64,000 nucleotides of DNA from Acanthochlamys bracteata (taxonomy: Eukaryota; Streptophyta; Magnoliopsida; Pandanales; Velloziaceae): positions 8,184,001 to 8,248,000 of the forward strand of contig CM034130.1 in the NCBI GenBank assembly GCA_019914995.1, in the 5' to 3' direction. Shown one piece after another: positions 31,537-43,126 of this stretch; the stretch's first letter is position 1; every line of letters begins with the position of its first letter. A program made the position numbers and the translations under genes. The notes beneath the pieces were generated by a model. The model did no database searches and was not told the DNA's origin. It saw only the letters and a program-made list of their open reading frames with translations.

Positions 31537-32915
31537 GCAAGTAAATTAAGGACTATCCATGGCATTTTACAGCGTGGTAAAAAGAATATTGGGAATTCAT
31601 TTCATTGTTGTATTGTTGTTATATATGGGTATTATAATTATTATATTTGTTCATTTATGCATGTTTTATTGATCAGTTAATTGAGATGTTGGTTATGTAT
31701 AATCCTGTGTTGGGTTATATATATGAAGTGGAAGTTCTTAATAAAAGTAGGATTATGAAATGTTGCTTGAAATAATTTGTTCTTGAGTGTTAGGTTTTTA
31801 GAGTGCTGGTTATCTTTTACTCTATCTGCTGGTTTACATAATCTTAGATCACTTTCTCATGAATGAAAATTTTAGTTTCCAAGTTGTTAGTAGCGGAAGA
31901 GAAAGAAAACCAAACACTTCTTTTGGCTTCCTACAAGAGTTTAAATAATCCAGCGGGTCACTAATCAGTGTATTCTGTTTACCTTTATAATTTATTAATT
32001 TTTAAAATTTCTTTTTATCTTATTTTTAACTGTTTAAAATAATATTAACTTTGAATAATAATATTAGTAATAGTTCACTTTTTAATAACTAGTTAAAAGC
32101 ACACACTAAGTCCCAAACTCTAATATATAAATATTCGTAGGAAAAATTGTTCACGTTTAACTGTTACATGTTACGCGTGTTGTTAAAAGCAAGTTCACCA
32201 AAGTCCATTAATCTAATACGTACATACGTAATCATTTTGTTTTCTTTCTATAGTAAATTTACATTATTAAAGTCATTTCCATGTTTTCTTCCTATATATA
32301 TTCTTAGATGTATACTTATATGTTGCTAGTTATTATTATTTTTAGCTAATATTTTATAAATAAAAAGTTGACGCGTTATCCATAGAAACATTTAATTGTT
32401 CCGTCAATGTAAGCCTACGCATAGTAAAACAAATTTAAATGTAGTTTGGCATTATGCTTGCATTATAATTTCATTTATAATTTGAGTTATGTAGCAAATA
32501 TGAGCATGTATCACAGTAGTTTGCTGTATTATTTTATTTCAAAAAATTTTGTAATAATTATTATATATATTTGAAATTAAATAAATTAATTTTTTTTAAA
32601 AAAATTCATAAAATTTTTTTTGTTTTGGAAATCTTAAGACGTCCACTTAGTTTATTAACTCCCTGCAGGTTGATCATGTGCGACATGCACGTCCATAATA
32701 GTCTTTTTTAACCATTCAAAAATAGTAGGTTGACCACAAACACTTATTAAGAATTTTTTTAACGTCAAACTTTGCTGAACATCAACTTCTTTCTTCTATA
32801 TATTGTGGCTCTCTTCTCCCTCTCTTTCCTCATTCAATTCGATTACTCTTCTCTTTTGTTTCACTACTTACTACAACTTAACATTCCTTAATTAACTTGT
32901 TTTTCCTTTGCTTCC
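31537..32915. other. Spacer between the membrane-protein and SDR genes
   Basis: AT-rich, with no gene supported. The left part includes the 3' UTR of the membrane-protein gene. A TATATATT element at about 32797 and a CT-rich leader precede the SDR start codon. Confidence 0.4.
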
Positions 32916-34104
32916 ATGGATTCTCGCACTACAATTTCACCAAGCTTTTCATCAACCAAGAAGAGCAAGTAAACTCTCATACACATTACTTGATTATCAA
33001 CACCATTAGACTCTTCCTATTGCAAAATGAGAAGATCGAACCGTTAAACTGATCATTGCTGAATCGATGTCACTGCAGGTGGTGGTCGGAGAAAACTGTG
33101 GCGGTTGTCACTGGATCAAACAAAGGGATTGGTTTAGCGCTTGCTCAGCAGCTTGCGAAGCTAGGACTCAAAGTTGTTCTTACTTCAAGAGATAAAAACA
33201 AAGGTTTAGCAGCAGTTGAGTCTATTAAAACTCAAGGTCTTGCCGTCGATCTCTGTCAGTTGGACGTCTCAGATCCTGTGTCAATATCTAACTTTACATC
33301 ATGGCTGAAGAGTAAACACGGAGGGTTAGATATTCTCGTAAGTAAAAGTTTTCACTCCATGCTGCATTACGAACTGCTAATGAAGGAATGAACTATATAT
33401 CATTAATGGTTATGCTGCGTATGTATACAGGTGAACAATGCCGGAGTTTCGTTCAATGAGATCGGTAACAACTCTGTCGAGCACGCCGAGACGGTGATCA
33501 GAACGAACTACTTAGGACCCAAGCTGCTAACAGAAGCGCTTTTGCCGCTTTTCCGGCGATCTGACAACAACATTTCGCGGGTACTCAATGTCAGCTCTCA
33601 ACTTGGTCTTCTCAACGTAAGTACACAAAACATAAAAATTAACATTATTGCACGAAATACACAAGTTTCTTAATAATTAATTGTTACGGGTTCATGCAGA
33701 AGTTGCAGAACCCTAAAATCAGAAGACTTCTGGAAGACGAAGAAAAACTAACTGAGGAAATCATAGACCAAATAGTAGAGAAATTTCTGGGAGACGTTAA
33801 GAAAGGAACATGGGAAACAGAAGGGTGGCCGAAGGTTTGGACAGATTACTCTGTATCCAAGATTGCTCTGAACGCGTACACGCGAGTTCAGGCACGGATC
33901 TACAAAGATAAGAAATTGAGCTTCAATTGCTACTGCCCTGGATTCACTAAGACGTCGATGACAAGCGGGAAAGGGTGTCGGACGGCTGAGGAAGCCGCTG
34001 CGGCGGCTGTGAAGCTTCTTTTGCTCCCTCCTCATGTCTTGCCTACTGGAAAATTCTTCAAGTGCTCAACTGATCAGTCTGTGCAATGTTTCTCTAGATT
34101 ATAA
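32916..34104 (+). CDS. Short-chain dehydrogenase/reductase, plant carbonyl reductase type
   Basis: Four exons: 32916-32968, 33079-33337, 33431-33616 and 33700-34104, in phase, giving 300 residues. Cofactor motif TGSNKGIG is at 29-36, NNAG at 106-109, the catalytic Ser in NVSSQLG near 159-160, and YSVSK (Tyr216, Lys220). These are the hallmarks of classical monomeric NADPH-dependent SDRs related to plant carbonyl, neomenthol and salutaridine reductases. A KWWSEKTVAVVTG start with a short Ser-rich leader places it nearest the carbonyl-reductase subgroup that acts on aldehydes and ketones. The substrate cannot be read from sequence. The leader is weakly like a targeting peptide, but related enzymes are usually cytosolic. 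All key residues are present. Confidence 0.9.
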
Positions 34105-34600
34105 AAACATACATGTTTTTTTATTCATGATAGGTTTACAGCATGAACAAGCTATATATTAGAGCTCCGTTGGAAGCATGCATAGTCCATTTTCTGTAGT
34201 GTTACTTTTTTAAGAGATTTATATGTAATCATTATTAATTAATAATCACGTAATCTGTATGTAATCTAGCGTGCAATTTTAGTTGGACGATTCGTTGTGC
34301 CATGTTTGGGCATTACTTATAAATGTTTATAAAAAAAAATTTTATTTTTTAATAAAATTTCTACAATATTTATAAAATTCAAAGGTTTGGAAAGAACATG
34401 TAAGTTCTAAAATTTTTATCTATACAATTTTTATTTTTTAAGTAAAAAATTTGAACTAGTCTTTCAAAAAAAATTTTATTTTAAGCCCTAGTCTATCAAT
34501 GAATGATTGGAAATAGGCTGGAATATAAAGGCCCACATAATTTGAAAGGCCGTGCAGCTTAAGAGCCCTACTCAACTCTAACCCGGCCCATTTAAGAGGC
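34105..34600. other. Spacer with an AT-rich repeat
   Basis: 3' UTR of the SDR gene, then a T- and A-run-rich stretch at about 34310-34490 that looks like a decayed miniature element. Sequence becomes GC-richer at about 34510, where the COA3-like gene's promoter and leader begin. Confidence 0.35.
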
Positions 34601-35256
34601 ACGACCATCGTCATCGCTTTCTACAGAGAAGCTGGTTTTCTCTTTTGCAGCTCACTGAATCTAATTCCGTTTTCCTACGGAACTTCACCAGATTCTTCTT
34701 CACAGCGGAGCGATTTTCGTTTAAGGTGAGAATTTTCGTCTCTTATGTTTTAGTTTTCTTAGTTTCGATTCCTTTTGCTGATAATTGGAATTTTTTTTTT
34801 CCCTGGATCAGTTCGACCAGTGCTTAACAATTTTCACTTCTAGTTGTAATTTGTTTAATTTTTCGATGAACTTAATCAGATTTTGAGGGATTTTGGGTTG
34901 AACGCTCGATAATTTATGGAAATAAAGCGTGATTGAAATGATAATTTTCATGCATATAGTAAACATTAGATGTTTCAAAAGATTGGTTTTGTTTTGATTG
35001 CCCATCCGGTGAAATTTGATGTTATCGGTCTTTATTATTTGGTACTCAGTTTCTTCTTTAGACTTCTACCACTATTATTATTATTGTTATGTTTTTGTTA
35101 CTTTTTTTGGTTACCAAATATGTTTCTTCTGGTAAACATGATGTGTATGAAATGATTTTTTAGGGCATAATATAAACTAACGTCCAATCCTGTGTGATTG
35201 ATTTCCAAAATTGAAGTCCGGGTATTAGTTTTTTTCCTACTATGAAACTACTTGAA

Positions 35257-35339
35257 AACACTAGCATATCTTGTTCTAGTCATAACACTAGCATATCTTG
35301 TTCCAGTCATAAACACTAGCATATCTTGTTCTAGTTCAT
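35257..35339 (+). repeat. Three tandem copies of a 27-28-bp unit
   Basis: The unit begins AACACTAGCATATCTTGTT and is repeated three times head to tail with one or two changes per copy. It lies in the presumed 5'-UTR intron of the COA3-like gene. Confidence 0.85.
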
Positions 35340-36245
35340 CTGTCATGTGCTTGTGCTATGGGCCGCGTGATACTTTTTATTGATACCTTCACTTGTGCCA
35401 CTAGGACAGGCATGTCATTGACATGAATTACTAGACATGGTTAGATTTATCATGTAGTATCTTTCAATAGCCTCACTAGGGTAGTAGGAGTTTCTTGTAG
35501 GAGACTGATGTTTATGGTTCTGGTTTGAAGTAAAATGGTTGTATTTCCAGCATCCTCATATTTTGATGACCCTAGAAAGCTGGAATAATCACTTGAAGTT
35601 CAATATACTATTAGTATGTGTATTTTCTGCTATCTTGACTTCCTAAAAATTCTGGGGTATTCTACTAATGCGTTGTCTTTGAGGTGGTCGACATTTTTAA
35701 TATGTCGTGTTTGAGTAATTTATGTTAAGAAGTAAAAAGGTTTGATCTATTGAAAGGAGATTTGTAAAGATAGTCTTTTTCAAGTGCCAAAAGGTCTAAA
35801 TCTTGTATCTGGAATGAATAAATCTTTTGAGAGCAATGTAGCAGTATGCAGACTTGGGCTTTTACATTTAGAAAGTAGCTGTCAATGGAACTAAGGATGC
35901 TTAGATTTCGAGTTAGGAAGGGGGTGAATTTAAGAGGTACGTGTGTATAAGAGACTGTTTTGCAGATAGAATAGACCTGTCACAAGTATCTGATGGTATA
36001 TGTATATCAAGTTGCTCAGCTGTCGTCAGTAATGTGAGGGTGGTTAGTGGTATACACTGGTCTCTTTTCAACATTAGTATATTTTTACAGGGAGGAGTAT
36101 GTTTTTCTTCTTTTTCGTTGTCAGTAGTGGTTCTGCAATTAATATCTTTTTTATTAGCATCTGAAATTCTAAATCTACTGCTGTATTATGTGTGTTAATT
36201 TACAAGCCTTATCTAATTTGTGCTGGATCTGTGCCAAGAGCAAGT

Positions 36246-36455
36246 ATGTCTTCTTTCTCCACCCGATTTAGCAGCCTGGCACCCAAGACCAAGAATGTGA
36301 TTGTTGCTGGAGGTTTGACAAGCTTTGTTGTTGGGGTGTACTACTACACGATGAGAGCTGTTGGAGGAACCGATGAGCTGCAGGTTGCTATTGACAAGTT
36401 CGAGGAAATGAAAAAGAAAGATGCTGACGTATCTACTGCAACTTCACGGTCCTAA
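36246..36455 (+). CDS. COA3: COA3-like cytochrome c oxidase assembly factor
   Basis: A 69-residue single-coding-exon gene: an N-terminal Ser/Arg stretch, one transmembrane helix (about 17-36, with GGLTSFVVGVYYYTMRAVGG) and a short charged tail. The pattern of a basic start, a glycine-containing helix followed by aromatic YYYTM, and an acidic/lysine tail fits the small COA3/CCDC56 family. These inner-membrane proteins act early in cytochrome c oxidase assembly with COX1. Assignment rests on layout and remembered resemblance, so a different small mitochondrial protein is possible. A leader exon from about 34640 ending at a GGTGAG donor (34726) and a long 5'-UTR intron to near 36238 are inferred. 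An in-frame upstream extension begins only from a non-ATG context. Confidence 0.68.
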   Translation: MSSFSTRFSSLAPKTKNVIVAGGLTSFVVGVYYYTMRAVGGTDELQVAIDKFEEMKKKDADVSTATSRS

Positions 36456-37494
36456 TAATTGCTTTCTGGTGCTGGTTGCCGTTCTACTTTTTAAACTGTT
36501 TAAGATATTGTTCTGTAAAGCGTTTGAGGATAGATGCATTCAGTTGTCCTTTAGAGTAGGTCCCATGTTTTGGCCTTATGATAGAACTTCAATAGCTGAA
36601 TAAAAGTTAACCTTTGTTTGTGAGTAAAAGTGGCTACTCAGATATTATACATTTTACCAGTACTTCTCCTTTGAGACAGCAAGAGTGCAAGATTATGCAT
36701 GCTTGAACTCTCTTACAGCAAAATGAGTGTACCTTGTTTAGCTTTTATTTGGTATTTATTCTTAACTATGAAAGGATAAGATGAGCATTCTCTTTTGGTT
36801 ACTTGCTGTACTGGTTGAACAAGTACGAAAAAATAGCTCCATACAAATTTGATCTGAATGTTACTGCAGTCAGATCTTTCGTGAGTATTCTTATAGTTGT
36901 AATAACTGCCTTTGCTGTACAGGAAGGAATGCACCTACAGATCGTATGCAGATTGCTGAGTGATTCAATGTGATTTTAGTTATGTTGGCACGGCATCAGT
37001 AACCTGGCTTTAGAACCCTGAAAACTTTCAGATCATAACATATTTGGATATTATGAATAGTATCTTCAGCTTGCTGTCAAAGAAAGCATAGTTAACCATG
37101 TCACTTCAATATGCTCTTTTCTGATTCTGATTGAGTGATCATTTCCAGATTATTCTCAAAGAAAGTATAAAACAATCTCAGCAAGAGAGTACTACAGATG
37201 AAATATTCATCGACTTCCACTGAAGAACATATAGGCTACATAATCTGTGTAATGACTCAGCACATAGCAGGAACATCTTCCTGAAAAATCGGGGAACCAT
37301 TTTCGAATTTCATTGATCACTGTTACATGTCCAATTCGTTGCATAATTGCACAATTCTTTGTAGTGATCAATTTTCATATTCAGAAAGTATGCTCGCCAA
37401 AGGCAGAATACAGAATGACCACAATTACTAAAAAAACTCAGTCTCTTTGTAACTATCCCAAATGATATGATTACAGAAACACAGCATTCCGCTC
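36456..37494. other. Convergent 3' region between the COA3-like and FAM136A-like genes
   Basis: Contains the 3' UTRs of two genes transcribed towards each other. No coding region is supported. Confidence 0.4.
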
Positions 37495-39196
37495 TCAGGT
37501 GATTCGGAAATTGGACTTCAAGCGATCAACGATGTGAGGGAGAACCTTTATACTGTCATCAATAGCCTGATTGACACAGGACTCTAGCTCATTGATGGCA
37601 CCAGTCTTGATCTGCTGGAGCTTTGCTGCCTCAAACTTGTCCTGGCATACCATTAGTGACCTGTTCATCCTCTCCTGCGAGAAAAAAGAAACAAGATCAA
37701 TAATTCATTAGACACCGAAAGAGACTTTTAAGCATATGCAAATAAGCAATTATGCATATTTTGACATGAAGCATGTAAACAAGTCATCTGCGTTCAATTT
37801 CCTGATTCTTATTGGTCACTAGATTAGCTCCAGCTAATGTAACACTGTTCTCCTAGAACAAAAAAATACAGAAAGTAAAGTAGGTATCCAAGAAGTATGT
37901 CATAGGTTCAGCAAACAATGTAAATTACCAGATACAAACCCATTATCTAGGATGCTTACTTGATTGTGATTCAGTCTCCAGTTAACCCTAGCCTTTAGAA
38001 TCGGTTATAGTTTGAAAAACAACAATCAGATTCCATAGTTCATGTACATTCACCAATGCAAGAGATCTTTCCGAATCTGAAGTTGAAACACTTTACAAAG
38101 TACCAGTAAGTAATATTCTTTTACCTGCTTTACAAATACTAAGTACTTTAAAATCCTTAAACCCTACTGATATTGAAACTCGACAATCTTTGACGTTAGT
38201 ATGCCAAGCTGTTCCTCCACAACATTTTGAGAATTCCTTTGGCTAGCAGAGGTGTACATACATAGGCAAAAGTATGACCCGGCCTATAATCTGCTATCAT
38301 CTTGGTAACTTGTATCCATTTGGACCTATGCTCGGTACGTTATATTGGTACGCTTGCAACGATGTTTTTGTTTCCTTAGTGGCACGAAAATAATGCCGTT
38401 TACCCAAAGTTAAAGACATTCTAGATTATTTTCGATATCCATTCTAAAAACAACAGTAATCTTATGAAAATTGCTCCTCGGTTAAACTAGGAAGATCATA
38501 CAATTAGCAAAAATAAGCTTAACGAAGTGCAGGACACATCAGTTAAATAAACTGTGAGTATAGGCACTCTGAACAGAAATGAGCTCACAGCAGAGGGAAA
38601 AATGTGCGTCAACATACTTGAAACTTAGCCATCTCATCTTCCACTTGATTCTGCGCAGTCAGAACTGGCACACTGCAGTGTTCAACACAATTGCCAATCT
38701 CCTCTTGCTTCCTTCTCCTGTCAAAGCATTCATACGCGCATTTGAAGTAGGCTTGCTGCAAGATTAACCACATCAGACCTAAAACAAACTAAAACCCAAA
38801 ACAACTATCACAGAATGAGAAATAACAATCTTATAACTCATTCGAATTGGCCATGAAACAACACATTACAAACATTGCCCGAGAACTATAAAGATAGCAA
38901 CCTGAACAAGTAACTGATAACCAAGAAATCGCATTCGGTAGCATCCAACTTGAAACTTGACATAAAAACCATGTGAATTCGAAAGCTTTTAAGAAATAAA
39001 TCACACCGTACTTTCAAAACTGAAAAATCATATTAAACAAGAGCAAACTTCAGAATTTTTTGATCACCTGAAGTGTAAAATTAACATGGTCCTGAATTGG
39101 TGCGAGCCGTTCTTTCGCAGCAGTGTTAACTTCATCGAGCTTTCTCCTCATTCTCTCCGACACCATTTGCTCTTCCATCGCTGCTATCTGATCCAT
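37495..39196 (-). CDS. FAM136A: FAM136A-like protein (DUF842), twin CX3C
   Basis: Minus-strand exons in coding order: 39068-39196, 38618-38755 and 37495-37674, each a whole number of codons, giving 148 residues. A helical charged N-terminus carries the MEEQM and MRRKLDEVN stretch. The central exon has two CX3C motifs (Cys49/Cys53 and Cys66/Cys70) in a YFKCAYECF ... CVEHC arrangement, and a helical C-terminus follows. This is the FAM136A layout: small mitochondrial proteins with the twin-CX3C signature of intermembrane-space proteins imported and oxidised by MIA40. Molecular function is unsettled; human FAM136A has been linked to Meniere disease. It shares a 423-bp divergent promoter region with the SLP2-like gene at 39620. 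Confidence 0.92.
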
Positions 39197-39619
39197 CTCT
39201 CTCTCCTTCACCAAAGAAGAAAAGGGGAAGATGTTTTAGGGTTTATGCAATCAGAATCATTAATTAAAATCACAATTACCAATTCACATAATAATTACCG
39301 TTTTTTAAAATAATCAACAATGCGATAATGGTACTTTACGAATCACATTTATACTAGCCTGGTATTGCAAAATATATGTCGCCGCCAAACTTTCTCTTAA
39401 TAGGTTCAGGCAAAGATTAAACCAATCATTAAAATTCCTTCCACTAATAACGCAAACTTACAATTATCTTACAGGATTAGGAAACAAGTTCATAGATTCA
39501 AACACTCTCTGTGAAAATTTTTGTTCTTTTCTTCTAGTTGATTGGAACAAACAAAAATTTGCAGCGCAGAATATTTTTTTCTGAAGAATTCTAAATTTTT
39601 TGGTTTCTTTTCAACAACA
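39197..39619. promoter_or_regulatory. Divergent intergenic region between FAM136A-like and SLP2-like genes
   Basis: Only 423 bases separate the two start codons, so this stretch must hold both 5' UTRs and both promoters. It is AT-rich with no clear TATA box that can be assigned to either gene. A shared bidirectional promoter is an inference. Confidence 0.5.
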
Positions 39620-41173
39620 ATGGATGATGCATTGTGCAGAAACGTACCATCTCTTCTATCTTCATTCGTCGACACCTTCGTTGATTTCTCCGTGGGAGGT
39701 TTCTTCTTACCTTCGAATTCTTTCCATTCAACCCCTGCTCAAAATTCCGAATCAACCCCTCCGACACGGCTTCCATCACCTTCCCGGCTCGTTGCCGTCG
39801 GCGATCTCCACGGCGATCTACCTAAAACCCTCGCTGCACTCTCCGTCGCAGGTCTCGTCGATTTAAAAACTGCCACATGGACTGGTGGGTCTACTGTTGC
39901 TGTACAGGTTGGAGATGTGCTCGATCGTGGCGGCGATGAAATTCGGATTCTGTATTTGCTTCGGCGGCTCAGAATTCAAGCAGAAAAGGATGGTGGTGCG
40001 TTGCTGACTATTCTTGGGAATCATGAGGTTATGAATGTTGATGGAGATTTTCGATTTGTTACTGCTGCTGGATTACAAGAATTTGCTAGCTGGGCAAATT
40101 GGTATTTCTTGATCTTTCTTTCCTTAAAGTTCGTTCTTCATTGCTCTTTCAATTTTTGTTGTTGTTTGTTTCCTTGAAATCGCTTTAGACAAAACCTTGA
40201 TATTTTAAGAGAGTGGCAATTGTCCTCTATGATCTTTCTTATTGCATTCTAAATAAAGTATGTGACCCAAAGCTCGATCTTTACCATCTCTCCTGTAATT
40301 TAAATTCTACAATAACCAAGTATTGAAATGCTTGACTTTTATATATGGTCATCAACATCGTATGTTTACCATTTCAAAGAATTTGAACTTCGGTGAGGAC
40401 AAATGAATGCAGAAGCTTCAAACTCCAACTGTTAAGCGGACAGTAGGAATTGAAGTGTGATAATTGCTTGATACAGGTATAAAGCAGGCTTGTCCATGAA
40501 GCACCTCTGTAGTGGCCTGGACCACCCCTCACCTGACCCTTTCAAAGGCATCCCCAAATCATTTTCTGGCATCAAGAAAGAGTATTGGGAGGGCATCCAT
40601 GCCCGCATTGCCGCACTTCGTCCTAACGGACCTATATCACGACGGTTTCTCGCTGACAACCAGACCGTACTCGTTATAGGCGAATCAGTGTTTGTTCATG
40701 GGGGGCTTATTAAAGAGCACATTGAATATGGGCTTGAAAAGATCAACAAGGAGGTGAGGGAGTGGATTCTTGGCCTGAGGGGGAAGATCTCACCACGATA
40801 CATGAGGACAAGGGACTCCTTGGTGTGGTTGCGGCGGTTCTCAGATGGAAAGAGTTGTGATTGCCAAGACCTCTCTGGTATCCTGGAAATGATACCTGGG
40901 GCTAGGAGGATGGTGATGGGGCATACCATACAGAAGGCGGGGATTAATGGTGTATGCGAGGATCGTGCCATAAGGATTGATGTTGGATTATCGAAGGGTT
41001 GTACCGATGGATTGCCTGAGGTGCTTGAGATAACTGGTGGTGGTGAAGTAAGGGTGCTGACTGCATACCCACTGTACAGATGGAGGAAGCAGCAGTTGGC
41101 GCTTAGAGATGAAGGGCTGGCAATGCTTGTTAGAGAAACTGCAGGACTGAAGGAAATGAAAGCAAAGGCATAG
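39620..41173 (+). CDS. SLP2: Shewanella-like protein phosphatase, SLP2 type
   Basis: Two exons, 39620-40101 and 40477-41173, give 392 residues, the SLP2 length. PPP-family metal and phosphate motifs are intact: GDLHGD (61-66), GDVLDRG (98-104), GNHE (133-136), then FVHGG and GHT in exon 2. The short N-terminus lacks the long chloroplast transit peptide of SLP1, so SLP2 fits better. SLP2 is a bacterial-like protein phosphatase which in Arabidopsis is reported to be mitochondrial, to bind MIA40 and to influence seed germination via gibberellin. A CDCQD cysteine pair in exon 2 may be relevant to redox control. The ATG at 39620 follows a CAACAACA context; the frame is open further up only from a TTG. 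Confidence 0.92.
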
Positions 41174-41547
41174 GGGTGATGTTTTTCAATCAATCAGGTT
41201 CTTCTTTTATTCGTTACAGGTAGCACCAATAGGGACAATTGAAATAGGTGATTGATTTACTATCAATAGAAAGAATCGAAATTCAACTTTCTTGTAGTCT
41301 TGATGCAATTATGGTATTCTCAATTGTTAGTGGAATGGAATTGTTGGAATGGAGCTATTTCTTGGGTGGCTGTATCAGAGTTTAATTAAAAGAGCATCTT
41401 TGTTATGCAAGTAATAGCAAGGCTAACAATCTTGTTAGTATGTAATAAATACAAGGGATCTTAATCAGTACATGAACTATCAAAGAAACATAATAACAAA
41501 ATACATAACGCTAATTTCTTCTAAATACAAAAACTATCTATAATCAT
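41174..41547. other. Convergent 3' UTR region
   Basis: Lies between the stop codons of the SLP2-like gene and the minus-strand lipid-transfer-protein gene. It holds both 3' ends. No other feature seen. Confidence 0.4.
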
Positions 41548-42222
41548 TTACATAACTTGGAATATGATAGCGAAAATAACTGAGATAATCCAAGTGATAG
41601 AAGATGTAGTTCTCCATGCACCACCTGCACATACAATTTGTATTTCACATTACACATGCCTGTAGATATAAAACTATTGAGACGACGCTAACTAACAGAT
41701 TGATTCAATAATCACCTGCCGGTGTCGTAGGCGACGGCGGCGATGAACCCGTAGACCACAGGGCGGTTGCTCAAATGCAAAAATTCAAGCTAGTCATTTT
41801 GTGTAGTCTTAGAACTAGCTAGCTACATATATAACGTCGCAGTTTCAGTGAAAAATAAAATGTTTGATGATTTGTATGTACTAACGGTTGCAACTGACGG
41901 TTGACGGCATCTTTACGTTGCAAAGCTCCGGCAACTTACTAGCTCGGTCTGTATTGATTGCTAAAACTTCGCCCGGCCCTCCGTTACTAGGCTTCACAGT
42001 GCAAAGACAGTCTGGAACAGATGAGACTATTTTCGAGAACTGTGAACAACATGTGCTCGACGGAGTCGTTGCATCGCCTTTGACGTAGTCTGTGCACGAC
42101 ATCAAATCAAACTCCGATGATGTACATGTGTTTGAGGTTGATTGCGCCGACGAGGTGGTCACGCATAACATAGCTACGCACAACAAGCTCACAATCATAA
42201 GCTTATTAATCTTGTTTGCCAT
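41548..42222 (-). CDS. GPI-anchored non-specific lipid-transfer protein (LTPG), copy 1
   Basis: Minus-strand exons 41886-42222, 41716-41769 and 41548-41624, both introns in phase 1, give 155 residues. Signal peptide about 1-27. The eight-cysteine lipid-transfer fold is complete: Cys 33, 43, 58, 59, 72, 74, 101 and 111, with CC and CLC signatures and a CTDYVKGD segment. A short Pro/Ser/Thr linker (about 113-130) and a hydrophobic C-terminus (TWIISVIFAIIFQVM) look like a GPI-attachment signal. Such LTPGs carry lipids or cutin/suberin precursors at the outer plasma membrane. If exon 1 were read on it would stop at once after CNR; the two downstream exons restore the normal LTPG architecture. The ATG at 42222 precedes the signal peptide. 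Tandem paralogue of the gene at 43127-44413. Confidence 0.88.
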
Positions 42223-43126
42223 TTTGCTTGCGACTCTTTGGTTTGGTTTGCTGCTAAGTGATTGTAGAAGCACTTATAGATTATATAGTGAAAACATTAA
42301 TAAAAATTAGACACTTCAATCGCTTTCATTAGCTAGTCCTTGTGTTTTGAACTTCAGTATGATCGTTGAAGAAAATCCAGTTGAATTCAAAGACAATTTT
42401 GAAGAATGAAACTTTTGGAAGTGACAGGGTTCATGTGGACACATGGAGAGCTGGAGTTTTTTTAGTTCCTTCCCGGGTCAAAATTGAACTTCCTTTTCTT
42501 TCTTCTTAACCATTAGGTTTTCATGTCTTGTTTGTAGTGGGTACGACAGTTTTGTTGTTGATATGTTTTTGATACACTTGTTGAAGAATTCGGGGATGTT
42601 TGAAACTGTTTATAAATAATTTTGTTAACAAGGACTTTCGGTATTTTTGTTTTCACTCTGCCGTCCTGCTGAGAGATGATCAATTTGGATTGCTCCTGTA
42701 AAATCCATAGGGATTTCAAGATTTTCATTTTCAGTGTTTAATACGATCCTCCACGGATTGATTTATATATTTTGTAGTTTTAATTTTATATTTGAACAAG
42801 GTTACTTTATTCTGCAAAAAAATTAGAAACGCATCAAAATAAAGTATGGTAATAATTAACCAAACTGATTACCAGATACTTCACATTACAACCATTAGGT
42901 AAATAACTCTTACATATTCAAGAGCCACATTGGATATCAAACTCAGGTCTGATACTCCAACAATTGGGCTTAGCTTACTACGAATCATAAGTTCTCGTAA
43001 CCAACAACAACTGACTAATACAAAATTCCATCAATAATTGTTCAAGTTTTTTTAGAAAAAAAGAAGGATGAACAAAGAAACTTAACAAAAGTTCCAAGCA
43101 CCATGGCATACTAGAATACGAAGTCA
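42223..43126. other. Spacer between the two LTPG genes
   Basis: Promoter of copy 1 and the 3' UTR of copy 2; AT-rich. No additional gene is supported. Confidence 0.4.

Noticed and set aside
39542..39619. Upstream extension of the SLP2-like frame.
   Set aside because: It begins at TTG. The first ATG at 39620 gives the expected protein length.
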